In this document: in pieces, positions 28,044-38,715 of the stretch | How the letters are laid out: each line of letters starts with the position of its first letter | Position numbering within the stretch: position 1 is the first letter of the stretch | NCBI GenBank assembly: GCA_025201845.1 | Contig: MU603976.1 | Location: forward strand, 48,211-112,210 | Reading direction: 5' to 3' | Length of the DNA stretch: 64,000 bases | Origin: Martensiomyces pterosporus | Taxonomy: Eukaryota; Kickxellomycota; Kickxellomycetes; Kickxellales; Kickxellaceae | Made by a program: the position numbers and the translations under genes | The notes under the pieces: model-generated | Seen by the model: the letters and a program-made list of their open reading frames with translations, nothing else | What the model was told of the DNA's origin: nothing | Databases searched by the model: none

Positions 28044-30056
28044 ATGCTAGCTTCTCATACCCAGCAGCGAACAGTTAGGCCTTTGGGAGCTGACACAGCC
28101 CGCCACATTCGGGCAGCATTTGAGGTTCCGTCCATACAGCACATTGTCCAGGAGCTAGTAGCGTAAGCGAGCTGGAGTAAGCGAGTTGGATACGAGCAGC
28201 ATCAGGGCGACAGCTGTAAGAAGTGAAACCGAGTCTTTTCTCACTAGAAATCCATGTCAGTTCTAGAAAATATACTCCCTGTAGGAATGCCCTCGAAGCA
28301 GGAGCCACAAGCATCAGCGTACGCTTGGCTGGAGGCGGGCTAGATCAAATAACAGTAGGTTCGTTGCTAGTGTGTTGAGTAGATAGGGTCCCGCTAGTAC
28401 CACATGGGCTCTCATTATAAGGCAGCAAAGGTCTCTTTTGTGCTGACAGTGGACAGACACAATGCCTCTTGTTGCATGCATGCTTAGTTGGTCGACGATG
28501 GCGCCGGAATTCTGCAGAGTAGCTTGGCATTGCTCGCGAAGCAAGGCTGCACGTCAAAGCACTCAGCAACAAACAGTGCTAGAGGGGGCTCGCTGGCAGC
28601 AATCCTTGCGGTTTCCAAACATTTGAGGATATGCACTCGAACACAGGATGACGTGGTTGCAACGATGCTAACCCTAGACAGCTGTGGCCAGGCAGTGGAA
28701 ACCAGAAACGTTGCTGGAAATATCGGGACAGCGGTGACAGTTGTACAGCCGCTATACAACCTCCCAGTGCGCTACAGCGTTGCGAAATCCCAGATATCAC
28801 GCACGGTAAGAGGGGTCAGAGAATGGCTAGTATCGCTTAGCCTCTCAAGCTATTGGATTAGGATCACCCTCTCCCTTAGCAGGACACCGTCCACGGGCCC
28901 TTGCGGCTGGAACAACGGCCTGGCATACTCTGGGACAGTGTCGCTAAAAGACGCAGTTCTGCACTATGCTGGAGCGCGAAACTCGACAAGACTCATAGCA
29001 ATAACAGATCCGGGAGAAAAGGCAGAATGTGCTTCACCAGCAAAAGGAAAGAGAGAGCGCATTGGGGGAGGCATATCAATTGATGGTGTGTTCTCTGATA
29101 TATCCAAAGGTAGGATGTATAGAATGCCATTTGTGGCGGCTACTTCCTTAGGCTGTTGCCACACACAGCACCCACAAATTCGTATCGACAACGCTAATGC
29201 AAGCTGAGTAGAGGGTGTCCCATCCAAGCAGCTTCCCCAGTTCAGCCTGTCCATTAATGGCGTCCCTTGCAAGGCAGATACGGTCCCAGGACTCTTCACA
29301 AGGCTTAGAGAGCTGTATTGTTGCACAGGCAATGAGTGCGTAAGGGGAAGCATGGCACGTTTCATGGGTGTGCTGAACTTGGTTATCCCGCCATCTAATC
29401 TGGACACAAGCACTCGCACACCTCGCCTGCGCAGCTCCTACGATGCTGAGAGCATTGGGGTTGAGGTCGTGGCAAGAATACGCTGCGCCAGCAAGGGGGA
29501 TATAGAGGAAAGACCACAGGCTCCCAATCAAATGACAGCAGGGCAGACAGATCTGAGGCTATCGATGCAGAACTTGGCGCAGTGGTCGCGAGGTCAGTGC
29601 CGCATTGGATCGCCAGTGGAGATGTATCGACCAGGAGCGAAGGAGACAGCCAAACCAGCGCGCACTCTAAAGCCCCGATACTCCACCCCGCCGAGGAAAA
29701 AAACAAAGCCAGTGCATGATTATGTGCACAAGAGCACTGCTGCTGCTCCCAATCTCGAAGCGCAGCATATCCCGAAAGTGAATTGGAGCCTGTGCTCAGA
29801 AAAGCTGGATGGCATCCTGCAGAATGGAGCTGTGGGCCGTATCCTGTGCTATCTCACGGCAGACGGCTCACTGCTTGGGTCAGGGTCGCCAGCAATAGCG
29901 CAAGCGCATGGCAGCAGCGCACGGCCATGCTTCATCTGGGCCAACGAGGCCCTCATGATGCTCGATGTGCAAGGTCTGCCTCCCGAAATGCTCATTTTGT
30001 CGACTGTTCAGCTCTCGCCTGCCATGAAACCCCACATGCGTCTGGCTGAGATCTAG
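28044..30056 (+). CDS. MutL homolog (probably MLH3-type) lacking the C-terminal domain
   Basis: Four exons, 28044-28162, 28285-28354, 28488-29109 and 29212-30056, give 551 residues. The joined N-terminus carries the GHKL ATPase motifs of MutL proteins: ELVANALEAGATSISV (motif I, Glu and Asn kept), VDDGAGI (motif II), TSK and RGGSLAAI where GFRGEAL is usual, then GTAVTVVQPLYNLPVR. The transducer domain continues to SLSINGVPC. The remaining 230 residues are not recognisable, and no DQHAxxERxxxE endonuclease motif or MutL dimerisation domain is seen; only 309 bases separate the stop from the next start. MLH3 works with MLH1 in meiotic crossing over and mismatch repair. This copy may be reduced or non-nucleolytic. 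Confidence 0.75.
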
Positions 30057-30365
30057 CGCTCTAATCACGAATAATCAATCCCCGCATGATTATCAGCATT
30101 TTGTGCTTACTGTGCTGATTTGCGCAACAGCTCTGCCAGCTTTATCGTCACCGCAGAGCGAAAAAGAATGGCGTTGGAAAATTAGCACATGCAAGGCCAC
30201 AAATGCGCACTTTCTCTTTCTGCTCTCTGTTCTCCGTCCTCTTCTAAAAATCGATTTTACACGGGCGCTCGAATCAGGGTGGTGTATTTCTTTTGTCTTG
30301 CTGGTTGCTCGGGGGTATTTTCTCTTTTTGATTTGCTAAAGCATTTACGTGAAGCAAAACCAGTA
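30057..30365. other. Intergenic region upstream of mL46
   Basis: About 310 bases between the MutL homolog stop and the mL46 start. An open frame continues upstream of the mL46 ATG but has no homology features. No domain remnants of MutL are seen. Confidence 0.4.
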
Positions 30366-31142
30366 ATGTTCAAACGCTCATTGGCGACAAAGCTGGCACA
30401 GGGTGTCCGTACCTTCAGCACAACCCGCACCGCATTTGGTGGTCTGCGTGCTGGCGTGCTCTTGCAGCGTGATCCGATCGTCCTTCAGCAAACCAAGGGA
30501 TTTGAGGCGGCTTCCGATGAGTACTTCCAGTGGCTCGAATATCTGTCGGCAGAGGCATTTCCCCGCGACTTTTACCTCAAGAAGGGTAGCTCGGCAGAGG
30601 CCAAGTGGGTGGAGATCGAGGATGAACGGGCAGCCAAGTGGTACTTTGACCCCGAGTCCAGGCCCAAGACCAAGTCGCTGAAGAAGGCACCTGTTAGCGA
30701 GGAGGACTCGACAGGCGAAGGATCGAAGCGCATCGAGGTGCAGCCACGGGAAACAGAGGCGGACAAAGCGGGCGATGTCAAGTCGCTGGAGCGCAAACTC
30801 GATCGGACGCTGTACCTCCTGGTCAAGGACAAGTCGGGGTCGTGGGTGCTTCCGCAGGGCGAGATTGAGGGCGATGAGCTGCTCCATGAGGCGGCGCGGC
30901 GGAATCTCAAGGCCATTTGTGGCGGCAAGATGAGCACGTGGTTTGTTGGTCGTGGACCAGTGGGCCACCACAAGGCAGAGGACCACACGTCGTTCTATAT
31001 CAAGGCACATATCCTTGCTGGACAGGCAAGCCCCCAGAAGTCGCTGGCGTCGGACTTTAAGTGGGCCACTCGGGAGGAGGTTGAGTCTAGCGTCTCCGCC
31101 GAATACTGGCAGTCAGTAAAGGACATGCTGACATCGATCTAA
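30366..31142 (+). CDS. Mitochondrial large ribosomal subunit protein mL46
   Basis: A 258-residue homolog of mL46 (yeast Mrpl17), a Nudix-fold structural protein of the mitochondrial 54S subunit. The first 25 residues (MFKRSLATKLAQGVRTFSTT) form a basic presequence for mitochondria. An N-terminal L46 region (QRDPIVLQQT, FPRDFYLKKGS) precedes the Nudix-like part (LYLLVKDKSGSWVLPQGEIE near residue 155, ETLH-type HEAARRNL). The catalytic Nudix box is not intact, as expected for this ribosomal family. Start at the ATG before the presequence, although the frame is open further upstream. Confidence 0.9.
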   Translation: MFKRSLATKLAQGVRTFSTTRTAFGGLRAGVLLQRDPIVLQQTKGFEAASDEYFQWLEYLSAEAFPRDFYLKKGSSAEAKWVEIEDERAAKWYFDPESRPKTKSLKKAPVSEEDSTGEGSKRIEVQPRETEADKAGDVKSLERKLDRTLYLLVKDKSGSWVLPQGEIEGDELLHEAARRNLKAICGGKMSTWFVGRGPVGHHKAEDHTSFYIKAHILAGQASPQKSLASDFKWATREEVESSVSAEYWQSVKDMLTSI

Positions 31143-31361
31143 GATGAGCCACAAACACAAAAATCACCGCTTCATTTGCGGTGCTTCTTACATCATGTTT
31201 CCTTCCTTCGTCTCGTTCTATGCCTTTTTCTACCTCCAATTTAGTTTGCTGCTTTTGCTTATGCATCCTAGACGCCATGCGCAAACGTAGAGTGCACAGT
31301 GGTTGTTCATGTACAAAAGACAAGCAGTGGCGGCAGAGGCGGTGCTGCTAATGATCAGATC

Positions 31362-32405
31362 TCAGAAGGTGGCCACAGACTGCCTTGGCTCAGATACCTC
31401 TTGTACCCATGCTTCTTCGGTGGTTAGTGTGGCGTCCGATAGGCGTCCGACAAACATTGACTCGCGGTGTCCGCGGGTGAACAAGGGGATCATGACGCTG
31501 TCCTTGTGGAGAATCCAGTACCAGCGCATGACACGCTGGACAGGCGGAAGCATGGCGAACACCATCATGTCGAACATCGCCTGCAGCGGAGCAATGATCT
31601 CGGATGTGATCCAGATTGCCTCGGTGGCCTTTGTTTGTTTCAGATGCAGAGCTTGGACCCAGTAAAAGACCAGCGTCGGTGTGTAGAATATGATGGGGCT
31701 GAGCGGATAGAGGATCAGAATGCGCGCCTTTCTGCGCATTCTCTGCTCCAGAGTGCGCATGACGTCTGTTGATAACGAGTCCAGCCCATTGTTCTCTGAC
31801 GGGAGCTCCAAGCGGAGGCGCATGATTACCATGAAGACAACGAGGGCAAAGTTGGCCAGCTGTATGACAATCCACAGGTAGAAGCCAAACACCATGTAGA
31901 TGGCATCGCTGGTTCGGCTGCCGAACGACCACTGCGGGTAGAGGAACTGGGGATCAAACCGAGCAGGCGCAAAGAAGAGCGGGAAGGCTAGTGCAAAGGC
32001 CAGGGCAGCCGACACGCGCGCGTAGTGGCGAATAATCCAGCGCAGCGAGCGGCTGCAGGTGAGCCAACCTAGGAAGTTCGTCTCGAGGTCCAGCGCTACC
32101 CTACTAACAAGGAATATGCTGAGCAGTGGGAAGAAGTATGTGGCAAAGGCGAACACTCGGGCGGCACCATTGTCCGTTTGGAGCGACGGCCGCAAAGACA
32201 GCTCGCGGATGATTAGGTTGCAGATTTGGAATAGCGCGTCGCTCAGCCCAAGCATCCCAGAGACACGCACCGTCACTGTATCGGCAATGTCCTTGTACAT
32301 AGCAAAGAGAACTGTGGCCGAAACAGCTACCGAGAGACCGCATGCCGGCGACAGGACATCTACGATGACACAGTAGTAGTTGGTGAGCCACGACGAGCTA
32401 TCCAT
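31362..32405 (-). CDS. Seven-transmembrane receptor-like protein (cAMP-receptor/Git3-like GPCR)
   Basis: A 347-residue protein with seven predicted membrane helices spread from about residue 10 to 295, beginning with the segment CVIVDVLSPACGLSVAVSAT. The third cytosolic loop is long and charged (SENNGLDSLSTDVMRTLEQR then MRRKAR), followed by LILYPLSPIIFYTP, a Pro/Tyr-rich helix common in fungal glucose- or cAMP-receptor-type GPCRs. The C-terminal tail of about 50 residues is Ser/Thr/Glu-rich and may be phosphorylated. The ligand is unknown. I chose the ATG at 32405; a longer reading to 32564 would add a Pro/Ser-rich leader that I think is untranslated. Confidence 0.65.
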   Translation of the reverse strand: MDSSSWLTNYYCVIVDVLSPACGLSVAVSATVLFAMYKDIADTVTVRVSGMLGLSDALFQICNLIIRELSLRPSLQTDNGAARVFAFATYFFPLLSIFLVSRVALDLETNFLGWLTCSRSLRWIIRHYARVSAALAFALAFPLFFAPARFDPQFLYPQWSFGSRTSDAIYMVFGFYLWIVIQLANFALVVFMVIMRLRLELPSENNGLDSLSTDVMRTLEQRMRRKARILILYPLSPIIFYTPTLVFYWVQALHLKQTKATEAIWITSEIIAPLQAMFDMMVFAMLPPVQRVMRWYWILHKDSVMIPLFTRGHRESMFVGRLSDATLTTEEAWVQEVSEPRQSVATF

Positions 32406-32804
32406 GCCAAGCGTATTAATGCGCAAGAAGTGATATAGAAGGGAGCGTGCTTTGGTAGCATAAAAGTGTAGAAATTGGAAGGAAGCAGGCTGAGAGGAAG
32501 ATGGCGGCGGAAAGGAGCAACTTGGGTGTAGATGTGGAGTGTGATGTGTTGCAGGAATCTGCATGGATTTTGCATATGCAATCTGGTGCTCTCTTGGTGC
32601 ACAAGCTTGATTTGGCGCGCCGCTGTCCCCTTGGCACTCCTTGTTTCTTCAAAGCCTCATTTCCTATATTCGCTCTTTATTCCCCCCTTCATACCTACCG
32701 CACCTCCCCTGCCCCTCCTTCTCTTACTCCGTACCGTGCAACAACCCACTCTACTTACGTTTCCAGCGCTATACTATTGAACGAAGCGACGATTTAATTC
32801 TGCC
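32406..32804. other. Divergent promoter between the receptor and LAMTOR1 genes
   Basis: About 400 bases, strongly C/T-rich on the plus strand just before the LAMTOR1 start. No gene seen. Confidence 0.4.
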
Positions 32805-33323
32805 ATGGGTTTGTGCATTTCGAGGCCAGAAATCGACGATGTTGACGATGAGCAGACTGCCCTGCTGAGGGACAACGCTACACAGAGCCAGACAGACACT
32901 GTGCCCAACCGGTTTGCCAACATGAGTCCTGAAGAAATTGCAAGAATTCAGGAGGAAGAGCGGCTAAAGACGCTGGAGCAAAAGACAAGAGACGCGCTTA
33001 TAAACATATCCCATCGCGCTGACTTTATGCATGGCCAGTCGTTCAGCAGCAACTCTCGCGACTACGCCGACCTCCTTTGCCGGTTCAACCAGCAAATCAA
33101 GCTGCCTCTGACAACGCTAGTGGGTCCCGCTGAAGAGCCTCGCCGGGGAGCACGCCATGCAGACATCGCTGCTGTGCTGGCTGAGGGCCACATACCCGAC
33201 AGCGATGTCGAGCTTATTGACGGCACCATTGACAGGATAATCAGCGCCATATCGGTGATACACATAGATGTGCCTGGAGACTGCATCGTGCCGCTGTCGC
33301 TTCAAAACGAACGTGTATCATAG
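32805..33323 (+). CDS. LAMTOR1/Meh1-type lysosomal (vacuolar) membrane adaptor of the Ragulator/EGO complex
   Basis: A 172-residue protein. The N-terminus MGLCIS has Gly2 for N-myristoylation and Cys4 for palmitoylation, followed by an acidic patch and DEQTALL, as in LAMTOR1 (p18) and yeast Meh1/Ego1. A helix-rich middle (EEERLKTLEQKTRDALINIS) and a C-terminal strand (DRIISAISVIHIDVPGDCIV) match the LAMTOR1 layout. In other eukaryotes this adaptor holds Rag GTPases on the vacuole or lysosome for amino-acid signalling to TORC1. Single exon. Assignment rests on N-terminal lipid motif, size and the pattern of the C-terminal part. Confidence 0.8.
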   Translation: MGLCISRPEIDDVDDEQTALLRDNATQSQTDTVPNRFANMSPEEIARIQEEERLKTLEQKTRDALINISHRADFMHGQSFSSNSRDYADLLCRFNQQIKLPLTTLVGPAEEPRRGARHADIAAVLAEGHIPDSDVELIDGTIDRIISAISVIHIDVPGDCIVPLSLQNERVS

Positions 33324-33439
33324 CGTAGCACTGCATATCTATTTCCGAGTCCTTTGCCAGTCCCCAATTGAGCAGCTTTGTCCCCTGTAGAAACATCTAG
33401 CGGGCTAGCACATGCCCAGCTAAAATGTAGCACACGCCG

Positions 33440-33446
33440 TATAAAC
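33440..33446 (+). promoter_or_regulatory. TATA-like element upstream of the DUF2009 gene
   Basis: TATAAAC 183 bases upstream of the first ATG of the DUF2009 gene. Confidence 0.4.
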
Positions 33447-33622
33447 GAGCTGCTGGCTGCATGCGGCCAAGGCGGCTTGAGCTGGTTTTGTGCTGGCGCT
33501 TGCCCCAAACTGAGGTCTGGGCGTGCGCAGGCGTGTACTCGCCCCCACCGCCTTGCTCTGCCTTTGCTTCTTGTGCTTTGGGGGTTTCTTTGCTTTTCCT
33601 TGCAGCTCATTTTATCCTTAGT

Positions 33623-35693
33623 ATGAAAATGCCCGTGGCACCTTCTCTTAGCGACATTTTGCGTTCTGATGCCGCCGACGACTTTGCAGAGTCGTTTGGG
33701 GCTGTCCAGAATGTTTCTGCCGACGATGAACAGAGCGGCGGCGATGACGGCTCGGAAAGCACTCCAGAAGGGAGCTGCGTCGAATGCAAGGACCAGCAGG
33801 TAAGCAGGGGACCGCCAATAAATAGCGAGTGAGGCACATATGCGGTAGTCTTGTGGTCATGGCTAATGGCTGACACCCTCGTCTGCTTTGCTTCCTGGTC
33901 TCGCCTTTGTGCAAAGCGTATAGGCGCAGGTGTACTGCGAACAGTGCCAGGAGGATTTCTGCGAGGTGTGTGCTGGCATGATTCATCGCACCGGGAGACG
34001 GAAGCAGCATGTCATGAAGAGCATAAGCGTAGAAGGCTCAGCGCAAAGAGAGGGCGATGCCGCCGAGCGAGCTGCTACAAGCGGTAGCAGTGGCAACGGA
34101 GATGTCTCTTCTGTTGAAGGCGGCCAGGACAGCTCCGAGGCTGCGGCCATAAATGGTGATGAGGAGATGGCTGATGGCCAAGCCACGGACGGTGTGATGA
34201 TGTCAGGTGCAATGTCTGTCTCGTTCAGTGCACAGAGCGGCAAGGTTGAGACATCGGGCGGACCGTCTTTCTCTGAATGGATCACGGAGCGAGCAAAGTA
34301 TATCCCGCTGCGCCTCACCCTGAAGGAACGCAAGTACCTTCGACTTTTGGAGGCAGCGCTCAATGTCAGCGAGTACACGGACAAGATTGATGTTTTGATG
34401 TACGGCAACAAGGCCAAGCGCATTGTCGCCCAGATCAAAGAGCTGTGCGCCATTCTCTCGGGTCTCATTCTGGCCAGCGACTACAAGGCCGGGCAGACTT
34501 TGTTTGAGGACCGGCAGTTCGAGGATAACGAGGAGTTTTTCCAAAAGATATTTGAGATTGGCCGCCGCCATAAGATCATGAACCCGGAGAAGATGCGCAA
34601 CGAGTACGGCAAGATGATGTACCTGCTGCAGGACTCGCAAATGAGCGACGTCCGCAATATGCTGAACTTCTCCATCGTCGCGCCGGTCAAAACCGTCTAC
34701 TCAGTGCTCGAGTCCCTGGGCGTCACGTACTTGCTCGAGGACGAGATGGTCGCTGTGGCCACCAAGGAGATCATCCCGCAGGGCAAGACCCGCTCGCAGA
34801 TCCAGCTCGAGATCAAGCAGAAGGAGCGCGCAATCGAATATCTTTGCAAGGCATATGCCACCCATGATTGCCCTGAAGAGGTTATCCGCCAGTGCCTCTA
34901 CAGCATCGGCGATAATCACGCGTACCTGAGATTCAACCGCGACCCGTGCGACCGTATGATCGGGTACTTGACTGCCTACTTCAGCCCCAAGCGTGCCGAG
35001 TCCGACAGCCTCTCTCTGGCCATCCTCTACGGCCGCAATGGTGCTCGGCTCTCGCACTCGCACGAAAACCAGTTCCACTATGTGCGCCAGACACTCACTC
35101 TGTGGCGAGAGATCCTCCACGACATGTTCATGCTGTGGCACCATGCAGACGCAGATATGCTGTCTCCCAAGAACACATACCGCCTAAAGGACACCGGCCA
35201 GGGCTTCAACCGCGTGCAGAGCTGCCCACGAGTGTCCAAGTCGGCACACACGATCCTGCACCGCACGCAAAAGGCTGTTGGGCGGTGGGTCGGATCCGCA
35301 ATGATTCACTTGGGCGACCGCAACGTGCCCAACGCCCTCATGTTCATTGACAAGTACAACCAGGTAGCCAGCATCCTCAACCCTGTTGTGCATGTGCTTG
35401 AGTACCTAGAGTCGCTAGAGACCAGCCGCACCGCGAACCAGAGCATTGCGCAGTTCATCGAGACCACTTACGGCGGGATCGCTGAGGCCAAGAAGCTTGT
35501 GTTAGCAGATTTTTTCCGATCGGCATTTGATGGCTCCGGCGCCGACAACTTCTTTGACGCTGGATCGTGCATCGATGGCCGCCTTACATCGGCATGGAAC
35601 TGGTGCTCGAACATCGAAAAGAAGCCTTACTTTTCGATATTCCTTCTCTCTGGCTTTGTCGGCTTCAACGGCGGTCCCGATGGCTTCAACTAG
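33623..35693 (+). CDS. UPF0652 family protein with B-box-like zinc finger and DUF2009 domain
   Basis: Two exons, 33623-33799 and 33924-35693, give 648 residues. A B-box-like zinc finger (CVECKDQQ, then VYCEQCQEDFCEVCAGMIH) is cut in two by the 124-base intron and only becomes complete on splicing. The large DUF2009 domain follows from about residue 180 (FSEWITERAKYIPLRLTLKE) to the end, where the family signature GFVGFNGGPDGFN closes the protein. Homologs with this layout occur in plants, amoebae and fission yeast; the molecular function is not known to me. The intron has a CTAATGGCTGAC branch-like region. Acceptor at 33923 chosen; one six bases later would drop two residues. Confidence 0.88.
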
Positions 35694-36110
35694 AAAGCAG
35701 CCCCCAGCTTGATACATGTCTTTTTTTCCTGTCTCCATTCTTGCGACGACGGCGACTGGCGACCACAAAGCCTGGCTCTGGCGCCTCCTAGCTTTTTCAT
35801 ACACCTTCATATGCAGTCGTGCCTAGAAAAAATGCGCCGCCGATTAAGGGGGTTTATTTTCAGAAATCTACTTATCAGTGAGCAGGAAGCAAGGCCGCTG
35901 CTGCCCGCCATCTGTTTTTCTGTAGATCAGCAAGGCACTATCCGCCTCGCCCGGCAGCCCTCCTTGTCCTATTTTGCTCAAAATTCATACATTCAGTTCC
36001 TTGCATTCGCGGCTTCTTCGGTTTCAGACAGCAGAGGTTGGAGAAAAGACACGCCCTTCTTGCTATACTGCCACGCCCTTCTTCCATATAGTCCTCTGGC
36101 AGGTCACAGA
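35694..36110. other. Intergenic region upstream of the PPR gene
   Basis: About 420 bases. The PPR frame is open here too, but the encoded residues are hydrophobic and Cys/His-rich without repeat structure, so I treat it as promoter and leader. Confidence 0.45.
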
Positions 36111-38612
36111 ATGCTTGTGCCTGGCTCATTCCAGGCCAGACAGCGCGCATGGAGCAAAATGCTTTCGCTTGGCAATTCTAGCACGTCAAAGGCAGCGTCA
36201 AGGTATTATTGCGAGCGGGCAGCAGCAGCATTCGAGACAGAAGCCAGTCGGCGGAGCCCACTTCGCTTGTCCGTGCGGGCAAGGCCCGAACAAGAGCAGC
36301 GAACAGCTACCACCGCCACAGCGACAGCTCGAGATATGCGGCACCCAGCCTCTGGTAGACATGCATATAGGGATCGAGCGACAGCACACGTTCCTGGCTG
36401 CACAAACATCAAAACAGACGATCAGCTCACGAGTGTCTTGCGGCGATTCCGCAAGGGTTTGACGGACAGAAATCTGGCAGCTGCAATCGAACTGTACAGC
36501 GATATTCGAACGTATGTAATTGAACCGGCTGGCAATGATAGCAGCTCGCACAGACACAGCAGGCGCTCACAAAGGGCATCGCAGCTGTTGAAGCTGGGCG
36601 ATTTCCGCGCGTTTCACATTTTCCTGAGTCGCTCGGCGTCAAAGGCCCAAACACAAGAAGCAGCAGCGAAGCTGTATGGCCTAGTCATACAGACCGTCGA
36701 TGATATGCGGCAGTTGGGATTTCGAGTCGGCGCCACGGAGATTGCAGAGTATGTATGCGCGCGCAATCGGCTGGAACAGCACGCAAAATCGATCAATGTA
36801 TGGCGGGAAAGCGTGGCAGTGACCCTTAGGGGCTCTGGCCAAGCTGATTCGGCAGCTCAAAAGGGTCTTGTCAGGCACCTGTATCCTAAAACGCACGTAT
36901 ATGCGCTCGGCTCTGCCGTTGCTTTGAAGGACCCTGGCGTTGTGCGAGAGGTGTATGACGGCGCGATGCGGTCTATGGAGATGTCACGGAGCTCAAAGGA
37001 TAATCCGCCAAAAACGCCACCGAAGCCAACGCTCTCGCTATTCCGGAGCATATTTAGAACACCATCCAAGCGTGCAAGAGGAGTTGCTGTCGGCACTACA
37101 CCGGTGCAGTCCAGCAGTGGCCTAGATCGTGTGTGGGACCCTGCAAGATTGGGATCGGGGTTTCTTGCGCGTGTTTACGACGACGCGCAGCGGTGGGTTG
37201 GATCAGAGTGCGAGCTGCTCCCACAGATCGGGCAGCATATTCTCAGAGCATTGCTTCTTGAGGGTAACGCCAAGCGAGCTATACAGCTGTACGAAAGCTT
37301 GTCACAGTCAAATCAAAATGTACATAGCCAGCACGAGACTGCTGCAAACTCCAATGCGGCGATGACTGCGGGGATACTGTGCGAGCTTGTGGGCGGATTA
37401 TGCAGGCTGTCGCGAGCAGATGCTGCATACTCGAGGCTCATTGGAGCTGAAAAGAGATACCGAAGCGTCGCTGTCTGGAATGTGTATTTTGATGGGCTCT
37501 GTAACCTTGTGCATCGCCAGCACTCTCGGCAGCGGCTGGGTGAAACAGACCAATTCGGTAATCGCAACAGCGGCAGCCAGACTGGCGATCCGCTAGAACG
37601 GCTACGCCAAGCCATTAGGAAGATGGAGGAGTTCGACGCAATTGAGCCCGATGTTGCTACACGGTCGATTTGGATGCGAGCATGCTTTCGGTCGGGTCAA
37701 TGGAAAAATGCAGCAGCCTGTTTTCGTACCTACTCGGACTTGATGTGTGGCGATGTTGTGTGCTGGGACATATTGATCCGCGGGATGCTGGGCAGCGACG
37801 ACCCTGAGGCTCACAAGGAAGGATGGGAGCTGGTGGGCCAGCTTACCATGCGCCGCCTGGGTTCTACGGCGAGCCAAGGTTCCGCAGACGGCAGCAGCTC
37901 GCGAGTGCCACAGCCGACCATCGATGCCAGGCTTGTCGAAACGATACTTCTGCACCTGTTCGCACGACTAAATGGCAGCCCTGCCTCGGCTTCTGCCCCA
38001 GACGAGGATGCGATCATGAGTGCAGCTACTTGGGCGGAGAGCAACGTCTCTTTGGACAGAAAAAACACGCACGCAATCATCATCGGCTCCCTGCTCAGGG
38101 CAGGGCAAATCGACGGTGCGTTGGAGATCCACAAGGCTATGCGCAGCCGGGGGTTTTGGCCGACCAGGTCGATCAACTGCATGATAGTCAAGGCGCTCGC
38201 CAGCCAGCCACCGCAGATCCAGCAGAGCCACGACGTCGCCGAGTTTATAGAGACTTGTCTTCCCCCACAGCACCTTGCTGCTGCGTATGCCATCGTGCTC
38301 AAGCTAGCACTGGGGGCCCGAAACTACGAATATGCGTGGTCTATCATGGACAAGCACTATCCAGAAGTGAGCAGCAGCAGCAGCCTGGCCGCAAGCGAGC
38401 AGCAGCGCCAGTCCAACTCCTCGTCTCCGTTCCCAAATGCCACCATGTACCATACAGCCTTGCAAATGACCAAGGCACATGGAGACCCGGGGCAGCATCG
38501 CCGTGTGCTCGACAGGATGGAGTCCCACTTGGATCTCATGCACGGCAGCCACCAAGCAGCAAGCAAGCGCATAGCCCTGCTGTTCAACCAGTACAAGCAC
38601 AACCACCGCTAG
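36111..38612 (+). CDS. Pentatricopeptide-repeat protein, probably mitochondrial
   Basis: An 833-residue alpha-helical protein with degenerate PPR units. The clearest are WDILIRGMLGSDDPEAHKEG (near 550), AIIIGSLLRAGQIDGALEIH (near 655) and TMYHTALQMTKAHGDPGQHR (near 780). The N-terminal 90 residues are rich in Arg, Ser and Ala without many acids, as in mitochondrial presequences. PPR proteins bind organelle RNA in processing, stability or translation; the target is unknown. The frame is open from 35709, but I took the ATG at 36111 because the earlier part reads like untranslated leader. AATAAAA follows the stop by 20 bases. Confidence 0.75.
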   Translation: MLVPGSFQARQRAWSKMLSLGNSSTSKAASRYYCERAAAAFETEASRRSPLRLSVRARPEQEQRTATTATATARDMRHPASGRHAYRDRATAHVPGCTNIKTDDQLTSVLRRFRKGLTDRNLAAAIELYSDIRTYVIEPAGNDSSSHRHSRRSQRASQLLKLGDFRAFHIFLSRSASKAQTQEAAAKLYGLVIQTVDDMRQLGFRVGATEIAEYVCARNRLEQHAKSINVWRESVAVTLRGSGQADSAAQKGLVRHLYPKTHVYALGSAVALKDPGVVREVYDGAMRSMEMSRSSKDNPPKTPPKPTLSLFRSIFRTPSKRARGVAVGTTPVQSSSGLDRVWDPARLGSGFLARVYDDAQRWVGSECELLPQIGQHILRALLLEGNAKRAIQLYESLSQSNQNVHSQHETAANSNAAMTAGILCELVGGLCRLSRADAAYSRLIGAEKRYRSVAVWNVYFDGLCNLVHRQHSRQRLGETDQFGNRNSGSQTGDPLERLRQAIRKMEEFDAIEPDVATRSIWMRACFRSGQWKNAAACFRTYSDLMCGDVVCWDILIRGMLGSDDPEAHKEGWELVGQLTMRRLGSTASQGSADGSSSRVPQPTIDARLVETILLHLFARLNGSPASASAPDEDAIMSAATWAESNVSLDRKNTHAIIIGSLLRAGQIDGALEIHKAMRSRGFWPTRSINCMIVKALASQPPQIQQSHDVAEFIETCLPPQHLAAAYAIVLKLALGARNYEYAWSIMDKHYPEVSSSSSLAASEQQRQSNSSSPFPNATMYHTALQMTKAHGDPGQHRRVLDRMESHLDLMHGSHQAASKRIALLFNQYKHNHR

Positions 38613-38715
38613 CCTGATACGCTAATGTATTGCAATAAAATAGACAGCTTTGTTGCTGCGTTGTGTGTATATATTTCTTTGTGTCAGCTGGGTTCAAGAA
38701 AGAAAGAAAGGATGC

